Below are positions 24,363 through 33,361 of a DNA stretch of 64,000 nucleotides, one piece after another. The position numbers and the translations under genes were made by a program. Source of the DNA: Streptomyces nigrescens (GTDB lineage Bacteria; Actinomycetota; Actinomycetes; Streptomycetales; Streptomycetaceae); the NCBI GenBank assembly GCA_024349765.1, contig AP026073.1:124001-188000 (forward strand), read 5' to 3'. Within the stretch, counting starts at the first letter, position 1, and each line of letters opens with the position of its first letter. The notes under the pieces were generated by a model. The model saw only the letters and a list, made by a program, of their open reading frames with translations. It did no database searches and was not told where the DNA came from.

Positions 24363-27080
24363 ATGCCCGCCAACAAGTCCGGCCCAGTCCCCAGGAAGAA
24401 GAAGGGGCGGCGCGGCCGCCTCGTCGCCATCACGGTCGTGCTGCTGCTCGTGGCGGGCATCGGCTTCGGCGCGTTCTGGGGAGTCAGCACCGTCCGAGCC
24501 TCGTTCCCGCAGACCACCGGCTCGCTCAAACTCCCGGGCCTGACCGACCCGGTGGACGTCGTCCGCGACGCCAACGGCATCCCGCAGATCTACGCCGACA
24601 CCGACGAGGACCTCTTCCGCGCCCAGGGCTACGTCCAGGCCCAGGACCGCTTCTGGGAGATGGACGTCCGGCGCCACATGACCGCCGGCAGGCTGTCCGA
24701 GATGTTCGGCAAGAGCCAGGTCAAGACCGATGAGTTCCTGCGCACCCTGGGCTGGCACCGGGTGGCGCAGCAGGAGTACGACACCAAGCTCTCGCCGAGC
24801 ACCAAGAAGTACCTCCAGGCGTACTCCGCCGGTGTCAACGCCTACCTCAAGGACCACGAGGGCTCGGCGCTCTCCCTGGAGTACGCGGCGCTGGACTTCG
24901 AGAACGACTACAAGCCCGAGAAGTGGACGCCGGCCGACTCGGTGGCCTGGCTCAAGGCGATGGCCTGGGACCTGCGCGGCAACATGCAGGAGGAGATCGA
25001 CCGGTCCCTGATGACCAGCCGCTTCACCCAGCAGCAGATCAACGAGCTCTACCCGGCGTACCCGTACCGGCGGAACAAGCCGATCGTGGACGGCGGCGCG
25101 GTCGACCCGGCCACCAAGAAGTTCACGCCCAAGGGCTCGGCCAACGCCACCCCGGCCGGCGGCGCCGTCACCGGACTCCGGTCCCAGCTGAGCTCGCTGT
25201 CCAAGACGGTGAACGAGGTCCCGGCGCTGCTCGGCCCCAACGGCAACGGCATCGGCTCCAACTCCTGGGTCGTCTCCGGCGCGCACACCCCCACCGGCAA
25301 GCCGCTGCTCGCCAACGACCCGCACCTGGCACCGCAGATGCCCTCGCTCTGGTACCAGATGGGCCTGCACTGCCGTAACACCGGCCCCAAGTGCGGCTAC
25401 GACGTCTCCGGCTTCACCTTCTCCGGGATGCCCGGCGTCGTCATCGGCCACAACCAGGACATCTCCTGGGGCATGACCAACCTCGGCGCCGACGTCACCG
25501 ACCTGTACCTGGAGAAGGTCAACGCCGACGGCTACCTCTACGACGACAAGCAGCAGCCGTTCCGCATGCGCAAGGAGACCATCAAGGTCGCCGGCGGCGG
25601 GAGCCACCAGATCACCGTCCGCTCCACCAACAACGGACCGATCGTCTCCGACCGCGACGACGAGCTCGGCAACGTCGGCAAGGACGCCCCCGTGGGCAAC
25701 GCCGCCCCGGACCGCGGCGACGGCTACGCCGTCTCGCTCCGCTGGACCGCGCTCGACCCCGGCCGCTCCATGGACGCCGTCTTCGAGCTCAACCGCGCCC
25801 ACGACTGGACGGCCTTCCGCAAGGCCGCCGCGCACTTCGAGGTGCCCTCGCAGAACCTGATCTACGCCGACACCAAGGGCAACATCGGCTACCAGGCACC
25901 CGGCCGGATCCCGGTCCGCGGCAAGGGCGACGGCCACTTCGACGGCACCTACCCGGCGCCCGGCTGGGACCCCCGCTACCAGTGGAAGAGCTACATCCCG
26001 CAGTCCGCCCTGCCGTACGAGTACAACCCCGAGCGCGGCTACATCGTCACCGCCAACCAGGCCGTCACCGACGAGAAGTACCCGTACCTGATCACCAAGG
26101 ACTGGGGCTACGGCTCCCGCAGCCAGCGGATCAACGACCTGATCCAGTCGAAGATCAAGGACGGCGGCAAGGTCTCCACCGACGACATGCAGGCCTTCCA
26201 GAAGGACAACAGCAGCGAGATCGCCCGGCTGCTGACGCCCTACCTGACGAAGATCGACATCAAGGACAAGTACGTCCGCGACGCCCAGCAGCTGCTGGAG
26301 GGCTGGGACTTCACCCAGGAGCCCGACTCCGCCGCGGCCGCCTACTTCAACGCCGTCTGGCGCAACACCCTCAAGCTCGCCTTCGGCAACAAGATGCCCA
26401 AGGAACTGCGCCCCGAGGGCCAGTGCCTCACCGTCCGCCCGGCCGACGAGACCGGCCCCGCCGACGAGAACGACAAGTACGTCCGCGAATGCGGTGAGCG
26501 GGCCGGCGACACCGCCCAGCCCGACGGCGGCGACCGCTGGTACGAGGTCGTCCGCAACCTCCTCGACGACCCCGGCAACGCCTGGTGGAAGACCGAGGAC
26601 CGGCCCGGCCACCCCGGCGACAAGAACCGCGACCAGCTCCTCGCGCACGCCATGAAGGACGCGCGCTACGAGCTGACCTCCAAGCTGGGCAAGAACATCG
26701 ACAACTGGACCTGGGGCCGGCTGCACCAGATGTTCCTGAAGAACCAGACCCTGGGCACCGACGGTCCCGGGATGCTGCAGGGCCTGTTCAACCGCGGCCC
26801 GTGGAACGTCGGCGGCGGTGAGGCCGCGGTCGACGCCACCGGCTGGAACGCGGCCGGCGGCTACAAGGTCACCTGGGTCCCGTCCATGCGGATGGTCGTC
26901 AACCTCGCCGACCTCGACAAGTCCCGCTGGATCAACCTCACCGGCGCCTCCGGGCACGCCTACGAGGCCCACTACTACGACCAGACCGACAAGTGGGCCA
27001 AGGGCGAGCTGCTGTCCTGGCCGTACAGCGAGGACGCCGTCAAGAAGGCCGGCAAGGACACCCTGACGCTGTCGCCGTAA
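24363..27080 (+). CDS. Penicillin acylase family N-terminal nucleophile hydrolase
   Basis: 905 aa. A Lys/Arg-rich N-terminus and a membrane segment (about 19-41, VAITVVLLLVAGIGFGAFWG) precede DPVDVVRDANGIPQIYADT, typical for the alpha chain. The autocleavage site is the Gly-Ser in NGIGSNSWVVSG, giving a beta chain with N-terminal Ser nucleophile. Later landmarks: LANDPHLAPQMPS, GMPGVVIGHNQDISWGMTN, HDWTAFRKAAAHFEVPSQN and ITGASGH-like LTGASGHAYE. Substrates of the family include penicillins, N-acyl-homoserine lactones and lipopeptides; the real one is unknown. AAGGA lies before ATG 24363. Ends at a strong terminator. Confidence 0.88.
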   Translation: MPANKSGPVPRKKKGRRGRLVAITVVLLLVAGIGFGAFWGVSTVRASFPQTTGSLKLPGLTDPVDVVRDANGIPQIYADTDEDLFRAQGYVQAQDRFWEMDVRRHMTAGRLSEMFGKSQVKTDEFLRTLGWHRVAQQEYDTKLSPSTKKYLQAYSAGVNAYLKDHEGSALSLEYAALDFENDYKPEKWTPADSVAWLKAMAWDLRGNMQEEIDRSLMTSRFTQQQINELYPAYPYRRNKPIVDGGAVDPATKKFTPKGSANATPAGGAVTGLRSQLSSLSKTVNEVPALLGPNGNGIGSNSWVVSGAHTPTGKPLLANDPHLAPQMPSLWYQMGLHCRNTGPKCGYDVSGFTFSGMPGVVIGHNQDISWGMTNLGADVTDLYLEKVNADGYLYDDKQQPFRMRKETIKVAGGGSHQITVRSTNNGPIVSDRDDELGNVGKDAPVGNAAPDRGDGYAVSLRWTALDPGRSMDAVFELNRAHDWTAFRKAAAHFEVPSQNLIYADTKGNIGYQAPGRIPVRGKGDGHFDGTYPAPGWDPRYQWKSYIPQSALPYEYNPERGYIVTANQAVTDEKYPYLITKDWGYGSRSQRINDLIQSKIKDGGKVSTDDMQAFQKDNSSEIARLLTPYLTKIDIKDKYVRDAQQLLEGWDFTQEPDSAAAAYFNAVWRNTLKLAFGNKMPKELRPEGQCLTVRPADETGPADENDKYVRECGERAGDTAQPDGGDRWYEVVRNLLDDPGNAWWKTEDRPGHPGDKNRDQLLAHAMKDARYELTSKLGKNIDNWTWGRLHQMFLKNQTLGTDGPGMLQGLFNRGPWNVGGGEAAVDATGWNAAGGYKVTWVPSMRMVVNLADLDKSRWINLTGASGHAYEAHYYDQTDKWAKGELLSWPYSEDAVKKAGKDTLTLSP

Positions 27081-27097
27081 GGCCGCAGCCGCAACGA

Positions 27098-27152
27098 GCC
27101 GCCGGGCGGGCCGGAGATCTCCCACGGGACGATCTCCGGCCCGCCCGGCGGC
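27098..27152. terminator. Very long bidirectional hairpin
   Basis: Two 22-base arms (27098-27119 and 27131-27152) pair perfectly around an 11-base loop. It sits between the converging acylase and cyclo-ligase genes and can serve both. Confidence 0.85.
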
Positions 27153-27231
27153 GTTCGGGCCCGGTCCGGAGGGCCGCGGCGCCCGGGGGGGGGCGACCGG
27201 CGGTTCCGGCGTACGCAGCGGTGCGGCGGGC

Positions 27232-27864
27232 TCAGTGCCGGAACCGGTGCACCCCCGACGGGGTCACCGCGGCGTGCACCCGCCGGTCGTGCGGCTCGGC
27301 CGGCACCTCGTCCCGCACCTCCGCGTCGAACAGCAGCACCACCAGGTGCGACGGTGCCCCGGCCCGCTCCAGCCGCTCCAGCACCCGGTCGTACGAGCCG
27401 CCGCCGCGGCCCAGCCGCACCCCGTCGCGGTCCACCGCCAGCCCCGGCAGCAGCACCACGTCCGCCCGCGTGACCGCCTGCGGGCCCAGCCGCTCACCGG
27501 CCGGCTCGTGCAGCCCCCAGCCCGCCGGCACCAGCCGGTCGGCGCCCTCGTACGGCGCCCAGTCGAGGTCGTTGTCCGGCATCAGCACCGGCAGCAGCAC
27601 CCGCACCCCCGCGTCCCGCAGCCGGTCCAGCAGGGCCCCGGTGGGCGGCTCCGAGCCCATCGACACGTACGCCGCCACCGTCGGCCGGCGGGCGGCCTCC
27701 TCGGGCCCCGCCGACGGGGCGAGGAACGGCGCCAACTCCTCCAGTTCCAGGGTCCGTCGGGCCAGTGCCTCGCCCGCCGCCGCGAGGACATCCGGTGGCA
27801 ACGATCTCCTTACCTCCTGGAGATCCCGCCGCAACCTTCGTTTCCTATCGTGCTGCTTGCTCAC
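27232..27864 (-). CDS. 5-formyltetrahydrofolate cyclo-ligase
   Basis: ATP-dependent enzyme turning 5-formyl-THF into 5,10-methenyl-THF. N-terminal KRRLRRDLQEVRRSLPP supplies the basic nucleotide-binding helix; the C-terminal signature is LGRGGGSYDRVLERL, after LLPGLAVDRDGVRLG. 210 aa, normal length. GTG 27864 faces galU, with the divergent promoters in an 81-bp gap. The same gene precedes galU in Mycobacterium (Rv0992c-Rv0993), so the pairing is conserved. Confidence 0.88.
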   Translation of the reverse strand: MSKQHDRKRRLRRDLQEVRRSLPPDVLAAAGEALARRTLELEELAPFLAPSAGPEEAARRPTVAAYVSMGSEPPTGALLDRLRDAGVRVLLPVLMPDNDLDWAPYEGADRLVPAGWGLHEPAGERLGPQAVTRADVVLLPGLAVDRDGVRLGRGGGSYDRVLERLERAGAPSHLVVLLFDAEVRDEVPAEPHDRRVHAAVTPSGVHRFRH

Positions 27865-27945
27865 TGTGTGCCCTTGCTCCCGCTCTCATGCTCTATTCAC
27901 CGGACCCTCATCATCGTTCCGAATGGGCCGGTTATGGTGTCGCGC

Positions 27946-28848
27946 ATGACTCCATCGCACACACGGATCAGCAAGGCTGTCATTCCGGCAGCCGGCCTCG
28001 GCACCCGGTTTCTCCCCGCCACGAAGGCCACACCCAAGGAGATGCTCCCGGTCGTCGACAAGCCCGCCATCCAGTACGTGGTGGAGGAGGCGGCCGCCGC
28101 CGGGCTCTCCGACGTCCTGATGGTCACCGGCCGCAACAAGCGCCCCCTCGAGGACCACTTCGACCGCAACTACGAACTCGAAGAGGCCCTGCACCGCAAG
28201 GGCGACGAGTCCCGCCTCGCCAAGGTCCAGGAATCCAGCGACCTCGCGACCATGCACTACGTCCGCCAGGGCGACCCGAAGGGCCTCGGCCACGCGGTGC
28301 TGTGCGCCGCGCCCCACGTGGGCGACCAGCCCTTCGCGGTGCTCCTCGGTGACGACCTGATCGACCCCCGCGACCCCCTGCTGGCCCGCATGGTCGAGGT
28401 GCAGGAGCAGTACGGCGGCTCGGTCATCGCCCTCATGGAGGTCGACCCGGCCCAGATCCACCTCTACGGCTGCGCGGCCGCCGCGCCCACCGGCGACGAC
28501 GACGTGGTCACCGTCTCCGACCTGGTCGAGAAGCCCGACCCGTCCGAGGCGCCCAGCAACCTCGCGATCATCGGCCGCTACGTCCTCGACCCGGCCGTCT
28601 TCGAGGTGCTGCGCAAGACCGACCCCGGCCGCGGCGGCGAGATCCAGCTCACCGACGCCCTCCAGGCGCTCGCCGCCGACCCGTCGCTCGGCGGCCCGGT
28701 GCACGGCGTCGTCTTCAAGGGCCGGCGCTATGACACCGGTGACCGTGGCGACTACCTGCGTGCCATTGTCAGACTGGCATGCGAACGTGAAGACCTGGGC
28801 CCCGACTTCCGGGCCTGGCTTCGCAGTTACGTCACCGAGGAGATGTAG
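27946..28848 (+). CDS. galU: UTP--glucose-1-phosphate uridylyltransferase
   Basis: Makes UDP-glucose for cell-wall and polysaccharide synthesis. N-terminal nucleotidyltransferase motif IPAAGLGTRFLPATKATPKE, then MLPVVDKPAIQYVVEEA, GLGHAVLCA, LLGDDLID, and VEKP and GRYVLDP further on. 300 aa from ATG 27946, family length; ATG 27934 (MVSRM) is an alternative start in the same frame. moeA starts five bases after the stop, so it heads a likely operon with moeA, moaC, mogA and the acetyltransferase gene. Confidence 0.92.
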   Translation: MTPSHTRISKAVIPAAGLGTRFLPATKATPKEMLPVVDKPAIQYVVEEAAAAGLSDVLMVTGRNKRPLEDHFDRNYELEEALHRKGDESRLAKVQESSDLATMHYVRQGDPKGLGHAVLCAAPHVGDQPFAVLLGDDLIDPRDPLLARMVEVQEQYGGSVIALMEVDPAQIHLYGCAAAAPTGDDDVVTVSDLVEKPDPSEAPSNLAIIGRYVLDPAVFEVLRKTDPGRGGEIQLTDALQALAADPSLGGPVHGVVFKGRRYDTGDRGDYLRAIVRLACEREDLGPDFRAWLRSYVTEEM

Positions 28849-28852
28849 GACG

Positions 28853-30169
28853 TTGAACCACGCCACCGGCCAGACCAGCCACCCGGACCGCGTCTGGTCG
28901 GTGGCCGAGCACCTCGACGACGTCCTGTCGAAGATCGCCCCGCTGGACCCGATCGAGCTGCAGCTCCTCGACGCCCAGGGCTGCGTCCTGGTCGAGGACG
29001 TCACCGTCACCGTCCCCCTGCCGCCCTTCGACAACAGCTCCATGGACGGCTACGCGGTCCGCGCCGCCGACGTGGCGCAGGCCACCGAGGCCGCCCCGGT
29101 CACCCTGACCGTCATCGGCGACGTCGCGGCCGGCAGCGGCGAGCTCCCCGAGGTCGGCCCCGGCCAGGCCGCCCGCATCATGACCGGTGCCCCCCTCCCG
29201 CCCGGCGCCGAGGCCGTCGTCCCCGTCGAATGGACCGACGGCGGCGCCGGAGCGGGCCCGGCCGCCACGATGCGGGCGGCCAGCGCCGCCCCCGAGGGCG
29301 CCGGCGGCGAGGTCCGCATCCACCGCCCGGCCCCGGCCGGCGCCCACGTCCGCGCCCGCGGCAGCGACGTCACCCAAGGCGAGCTCGCACTGCGCACCGG
29401 CACCCTCCTCGGCCCCTCCCAGATCGGCCTGCTCGCCGCCCTCGGCCGCGGCACGGTCCGGGTCCGCCCGCGCCCCCGCGTCGTGGTGCTGTCCACCGGC
29501 AGCGAACTGGTCCAGCCCGGCGAGGCGTTGGGCCCCGGCCAGATCCACGACTCCAACAGCTTCCAGCTCACCGCCGCGGCCCGCGCCGCCGGCGCCCTCG
29601 CCTACCGCGTCGGCGCGGTCGCCGACGACGCCGAGACCCTGCGCGCCACCCTGGAGGACCAGCTCATCCGGGCCGATGTCCTCGTCACCAGCGGCGGCGT
29701 CAGCGTCGGCGCGTACGACGTGGTCAAGGAGACCCTGGCCGGCCTCTCCGCCGAGGAGGGGAAGGTCGAGTTCCGCAAGCTCGCGATGCAGCCCGGCAAG
29801 CCCCAGGGCTTCGGCCTCATCGGCCCCGACCGCATCCCGCTGCTGGCCCTGCCCGGCAACCCCGTCAGCAGCTACGTCTCCTTCGAGCTGTTCGTCCGCC
29901 CGGTCATCCGGGCCCTGATGGGCCTGCCGGACGTGCACCGTCCGACGGCCACGGCCCGCTGCACCGCCGCCCTCGCCTCCTCGCCCAAGGGCAAGCGACA
30001 GTTCCTGCGCGGCTCCTACGACGCCGAGGCCGGCACCGTCACCCCGGTCGGCGGCGCCGGCTCCCACCTGATCAAGGCCATGGCGCACGCCAACGCCCTG
30101 ATCGTCGTCCCCGAGGACACCACCGAGGTCCCCGAGGGCGCCGACGTGGACGTCGTCCCGCTCGGATAA
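28853..30169 (+). CDS. moeA: Molybdopterin molybdotransferase
   Basis: Inserts molybdate into adenylylated molybdopterin. Landmarks: PFDNSSMDGYAVRAADV near the N-terminus, GQAARIMTGAPLPPGAEAVVPVE, the MoeA core VLSTGSELVQPGE and TSGGVSVGAYD, then LALPGNPVSSYVSFELFVRP. The start is TTG 28853, four bases after the galU stop, with the GAGGAG at the end of galU as ribosome-binding site; this gives 438 aa. The order galU-moeA-rimJ is conserved in Mycobacterium. Confidence 0.9.
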   Translation: MNHATGQTSHPDRVWSVAEHLDDVLSKIAPLDPIELQLLDAQGCVLVEDVTVTVPLPPFDNSSMDGYAVRAADVAQATEAAPVTLTVIGDVAAGSGELPEVGPGQAARIMTGAPLPPGAEAVVPVEWTDGGAGAGPAATMRAASAAPEGAGGEVRIHRPAPAGAHVRARGSDVTQGELALRTGTLLGPSQIGLLAALGRGTVRVRPRPRVVVLSTGSELVQPGEALGPGQIHDSNSFQLTAAARAAGALAYRVGAVADDAETLRATLEDQLIRADVLVTSGGVSVGAYDVVKETLAGLSAEEGKVEFRKLAMQPGKPQGFGLIGPDRIPLLALPGNPVSSYVSFELFVRPVIRALMGLPDVHRPTATARCTAALASSPKGKRQFLRGSYDAEAGTVTPVGGAGSHLIKAMAHANALIVVPEDTTEVPEGADVDVVPLG

Positions 30170-30256
30170 CCGGCCCCCGAAAACCCGTACCGGGTGCTCC
30201 GCGGCCACCGGAGGTACGGTGTCGTCCCACAGGCGGCAGTTTGGACCGGGAGAACG

Positions 30257-30739
30257 ATGAGCAGCGGCCAGCAACACCTCACCCACCTCGACGCGGCGGG
30301 CGCGGCCCGGATGGTCGACGTCTCGGCCAAGGACGTCACCGCCCGCACCGCCCGCGCCCGCGGCCGGGTGCTGGTGTCACCGCAGGTCGTCGAGTTGCTG
30401 CGGGGCGAGGGCATGCCCAAGGGCGACGCCCTGGCCACCGCCCGGATCGCCGGGATCATGGGCGCCAAGCGCACCCCCGAGCTGATCCCGCTCTGCCACC
30501 CGCTGGCCGTCTCCGGTGTGAAGGTGGACCTCTCGGTCACCGACGAGGCCGTGGAGATCACCGCCACCGTCAAGACCACCGACCGCACCGGCGTCGAGAT
30601 GGAGGCGCTCACCGCCGTCTCCGTCGCCGCCCTCACCGTCGTGGACATGATCAAGGCGGTCGACAAGGCCGCGGTGATCTCCGACATCCGCGTCGAGGAG
30701 AAGACCGGCGGCAAGTCCGGCGACTGGAGCCGGTCATGA
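30257..30739 (+). CDS. moaC: Cyclic pyranopterin monophosphate synthase
   Basis: Second step of molybdenum cofactor biosynthesis. Landmarks: [36 protein letters not shown] (active-site His), and [20 protein letters not shown] followed by [11 protein letters not shown]. 160 aa, full length. ATG 30257 with GGGAGAA just upstream. It lies 87 bp after moeA and overlaps mogA by four bases (ATGA). Confidence 0.92.
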   Translation: MSSGQQHLTHLDAAGAARMVDVSAKDVTARTARARGRVLVSPQVVELLRGEGMPKGDALATARIAGIMGAKRTPELIPLCHPLAVSGVKVDLSVTDEAVEITATVKTTDRTGVEMEALTAVSVAALTVVDMIKAVDKAAVISDIRVEEKTGGKSGDWSRS

Positions 30740-31239
30740 CCACCGCCCGCGCCCTGGTGGTCACCGCCTCCAACCGCGCCGCGGCCGGCGTCTACGAGGA
30801 CAAGGGCGGCCCGCTGCTCGCCGAGGGCCTGGCCGCCATGGGCTTCGAGGTCGACGGCCCCGAGGTCGTCCCCGACGGAGACCCGGTCGAGGCCGCCCTG
30901 CGCCGGGCCGTCGACTCGTCGCGCTACGCCGTCGTCCTCACCACCGGCGGCACCGGCATCTCGCCCACCGACCGCACCCCCGAGGCCACCGCCCGGGTCC
31001 TGGACTACGAGGTCCCCGGCATCCCCGAGGCGATCCGCGCCGCCGGCCGCGGCAAGGTCCCCACCGCGGCGCTCTCCCGCGGCCTCGCCGGCGTCGCCGG
31101 CACGACCCTGATCGTCAACCTCCCCGGTTCCTCCGGCGGGGTCCGCGACGGCCTCGCCGTACTGGCCGACCTGCTGCCGCACGCCGTCGACCAGATCCGC
31201 GGCGGCGACCACCAAAGGCCCTCCGGGAGCCCGAGCTGA
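30736..31239 (+). CDS. MogA/MoaB family molybdenum cofactor protein
   Basis: Molybdopterin adenylyltransferase-type protein, 167 aa. Landmarks: [40 protein letters not shown] and [16 protein letters not shown]. It could be MoaB rather than MogA; both bind molybdopterin. ATG 30736 overlaps the moaC stop, and its own stop overlaps the CTG start proposed for the next gene, so translation of three genes is probably coupled. Confidence 0.87.
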   Translation: MTTARALVVTASNRAAAGVYEDKGGPLLAEGLAAMGFEVDGPEVVPDGDPVEAALRRAVDSSRYAVVLTTGGTGISPTDRTPEATARVLDYEVPGIPEAIRAAGRGKVPTAALSRGLAGVAGTTLIVNLPGSSGGVRDGLAVLADLLPHAVDQIRGGDHQRPSGSPS

Positions 31240-31886
31240 ACGCGTCCTGGCCCGTGGTCCTGACGGACGGTGAGATCACCCTCCGCCCCATAAAGCTGCG
31301 CGACCAGCGGGCCTGGCGCGAGGTCAACCGCCGCAACCGCGACTGGCTGCGCCCCTGGGAAGCCACCATTCCGCCGCCCCCGCCCGGTCTCGTCCCGCCG
31401 CACCGGCCCACCTACCGCCAGATGGTCCGCCATCTGCGCGCGGAGGCGCACGCCGGCCGGATGCTCCCGTTCGTCGTGGAATACCAGGGCCGCCTCGTCG
31501 GGCAACTCACCGTCGCGGGCATCACCTGGGGCTCGATGTGCTCCGGCCACATCGGCTACTGGGTCGACCAGGAAGTCGCCGGGCGCGGAGTCATCCCGAC
31601 CGCCGTGGCGCTCGCCGTCGACCACTGCTTCCGCTCCGTCGGACTGCACCGCATCGAGGTCTGCATTCGCCCGGAGAACTCCCCGAGCCGGCGGGTGGTG
31701 GAAAAGCTCGGTTTTCGCGAGGAAGGCATCCGCCCGCGCTACCTCCACATCGACGGCGCCTGGCGGGATCACGCGGTTTACGCGCTCACCGCGGAAGAAG
31801 TGCCCGAGGGCCTGCTCAACCGCTGGCGGCGGGAGAAACCCAGCAGGCCAGGCACCGCCCCCGGCACGCCCCCACAAATAAAATAA
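31236..31886 (+). CDS. RimJ/RimL-type GNAT acetyltransferase
   Basis: N-acetyltransferase of the ribosomal-protein/alanine type. Landmarks: VVLTDGEITLRPIKLRDQRAWREV, IGYWVDQEVAGRGVIPTAVALAV (acetyl-CoA site) and IEVCIRPENSPSRRVVEKLGFREEG (landmark NSPSRRVVEKLGF). The first GTG, 31254, would start inside the conserved first strand (VVLTDG). A CTG at 31236 ([12 protein letters not shown]) overlaps the mogA stop as CTGA and has GGGAG upstream, so I take it as start, 216 aa. Corresponds in position to Rv0995 (rimJ) of M. tuberculosis. Confidence 0.85.
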   Translation: MNASWPVVLTDGEITLRPIKLRDQRAWREVNRRNRDWLRPWEATIPPPPPGLVPPHRPTYRQMVRHLRAEAHAGRMLPFVVEYQGRLVGQLTVAGITWGSMCSGHIGYWVDQEVAGRGVIPTAVALAVDHCFRSVGLHRIEVCIRPENSPSRRVVEKLGFREEGIRPRYLHIDGAWRDHAVYALTAEEVPEGLLNRWRREKPSRPGTAPGTPPQIK

Positions 31887-31901
31887 ACGTTCGAATGCAA
31901 T

Positions 31902-31922
31902 CCCCAATTGGCCGGATTGGGG
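31902..31922 (+). terminator. Hairpin after the galU-mo-rimJ operon
   Basis: CCCCAAT and ATTGGGG arms with a seven-base loop, 16 bp after the acetyltransferase stop, in an AT-rich stretch. Confidence 0.55.
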
Positions 31923-32032
31923 TGGGTGCGGATCTCTACCATCACAAAAAAGTTCGAGATATCAGCCAGATCGTGCGACACACCGGCCCAATTGGCGGAT
32001 GGCCCCCTGCAAACCCCTCTACCGTGTGAGTT

Positions 32033-33079
32033 GTGAGAAGCAGCGGCCTCATCTACGCAGTCATCGTCGGGGCCTGGGCCGCCTACTTGGTGCCGATGTG
32101 GCTCCGTAGACAGGACGAGCTCAACGAGGCCCGTCCGACCGAGCGCTTCAGCACCGCCATCCGGCTGCTGTCCGGACGTGCGGCCATGCAGCGCCGCTAC
32201 GACAAGGAGCGCGGGGAGTACCCGGCCGACGAGGCGGACGACGACGTGGACCCGGACGAGCTGGCCGACGAGGCCGCCGCCGGGCCCTTCGCCGACCCCG
32301 TTTCCGCCGAGGGGCCCGAGGCCCCGCCCACCCGCGTGCAGGCCGCCCCGCCGCGGCCCTCGCTCGCCGAGCGGACCAAGCGCGCCAAGGTCCTCGCCCG
32401 CCGCCGGCGCACCATCACCATCCTGTTCCTCACCTTCACCACCGGCGCCATCGTCGCGGCCGTCGGCGGCACCCCGTTCCTCTGGGCGCCCGCCCTCCCC
32501 GCCGCCCTCCTGACCGCGTACATCATTTACCTGCGCGCCCAGGAGCGCCGCCGCTTCACCTTCACCATGGACCAGCGCCGCGCGGAGGCCGCGGCCCAGC
32601 GTCTGCGTGAGGGTCGCCGCCCCCGCCAGGCCGCCGACCAGCCGCCCGCCGACGAGCACCCGGCCGACGCCCGCGCCGATCACCCGGCCGATGCCGCGGT
32701 GGAAGCGCCCCGCCCGGCGCCCGCCTCCCGGCCCTCGCCCACCGCCGGCCGCCGTGCCGTCGTCGAGGAGACCGACCACGCCGAGTGGGTCGACCAGCAG
32801 CGCGAACGCGAGCGCCCGCGCCCGGCCGGCAGCTGGGACCCCGTCCCGGTCCCGCTCCCCACCTACGTCACCGCTCCGGTCGCCCCGCGCGCCACCAGCC
32901 ACGTCGACCTCGACGCCGAGGACGCCTGGAGCTCCGCCCGCTCCAGCGCCGCCTCCGAACGCCCCCAGCCCGAGGCCCCCCAGCAGGACCGCCCGATCCC
33001 CGGTCGCCGCACCCGCGGCCGCACGCCCCTCTTCGACCAGTACGAGGACGAGGACCGCCCCCGCGCCGCCAACGAGTGA
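32033..33079 (+). CDS. Two-TM actinobacterial membrane protein, probably SepX-like
   Basis: 348 aa. One membrane segment at the very N-terminus (LIYAVIVGAWAAYLVPMWLR), a cytoplasmic acidic/Pro stretch, two adjoining segments at about 123-165 (TITILFLTFTTGAIVAAVGG), then a long disordered charged tail ending FDQYEDEDRPRAANE. Position after rimJ and overall layout match Rv0996 of M. tuberculosis and, as I recall, the Streptomyces division protein SepX; that identity is from memory. TACCGT ends seven bases before GTG 32033 and no Shine-Dalgarno is present, so the mRNA may be leaderless. Confidence 0.6.
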   Translation: MRSSGLIYAVIVGAWAAYLVPMWLRRQDELNEARPTERFSTAIRLLSGRAAMQRRYDKERGEYPADEADDDVDPDELADEAAAGPFADPVSAEGPEAPPTRVQAAPPRPSLAERTKRAKVLARRRRTITILFLTFTTGAIVAAVGGTPFLWAPALPAALLTAYIIYLRAQERRRFTFTMDQRRAEAAAQRLREGRRPRQAADQPPADEHPADARADHPADAAVEAPRPAPASRPSPTAGRRAVVEETDHAEWVDQQRERERPRPAGSWDPVPVPLPTYVTAPVAPRATSHVDLDAEDAWSSARSSAASERPQPEAPQQDRPIPGRRTRGRTPLFDQYEDEDRPRAANE

Positions 33080-33170
33080 CCCGCACCACACCGGCCGCCC
33101 CTCCGCTGACCAGCACCGGAAGCGATTTCCGAGCACCGCGACCGAGATGCTAGAGTTTCACTCGTCGCAA

Positions 33171-33243
33171 GGGCCTGTGGCGCAGCTGGTAGCGCACCTC
33201 GTTCGCAACGAGGGGGTCAGGGGTTCGAATCCCCTCAGGTCCA
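33171..33243 (+). tRNA. tRNA-Ala (anticodon CGC)
   Basis: Complete cloverleaf: acceptor GGGCCTG with CAGGTCC (one G-U pair) plus discriminator A, D arm GCGCAGCTGGTAGCGC, anticodon stem CCTCG/CGAGG around TTCGCAA with anticodon CGC at 33204-33206, and T arm AGGGGTTCGAATCCCCT. CCA is not encoded. Reads Ala GCG codons. Followed 11 bp later by a strong terminator. Confidence 0.95.
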
Positions 33244-33254
33244 CGCACTTCGTG

Positions 33255-33292
33255 AATCCCGCCCGATCGGTTCGATCGGGCGGGATTTTCGT
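33255..33292 (+). terminator. Intrinsic terminator of tRNA-Ala
   Basis: AATCCCGCCCGATC pairs perfectly with GATCGGGCGGGATT (14 bp) around a five-base loop, followed by TTTTCGTTT. Confidence 0.92.
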
Positions 33293-33361
33293 TTGTGCGT
33301 GGCGGGACCGGCCCTGTGCCAGGGGGAGTTCGCCGCCGTGGCCGGTCGGCGGGGGCGGACG

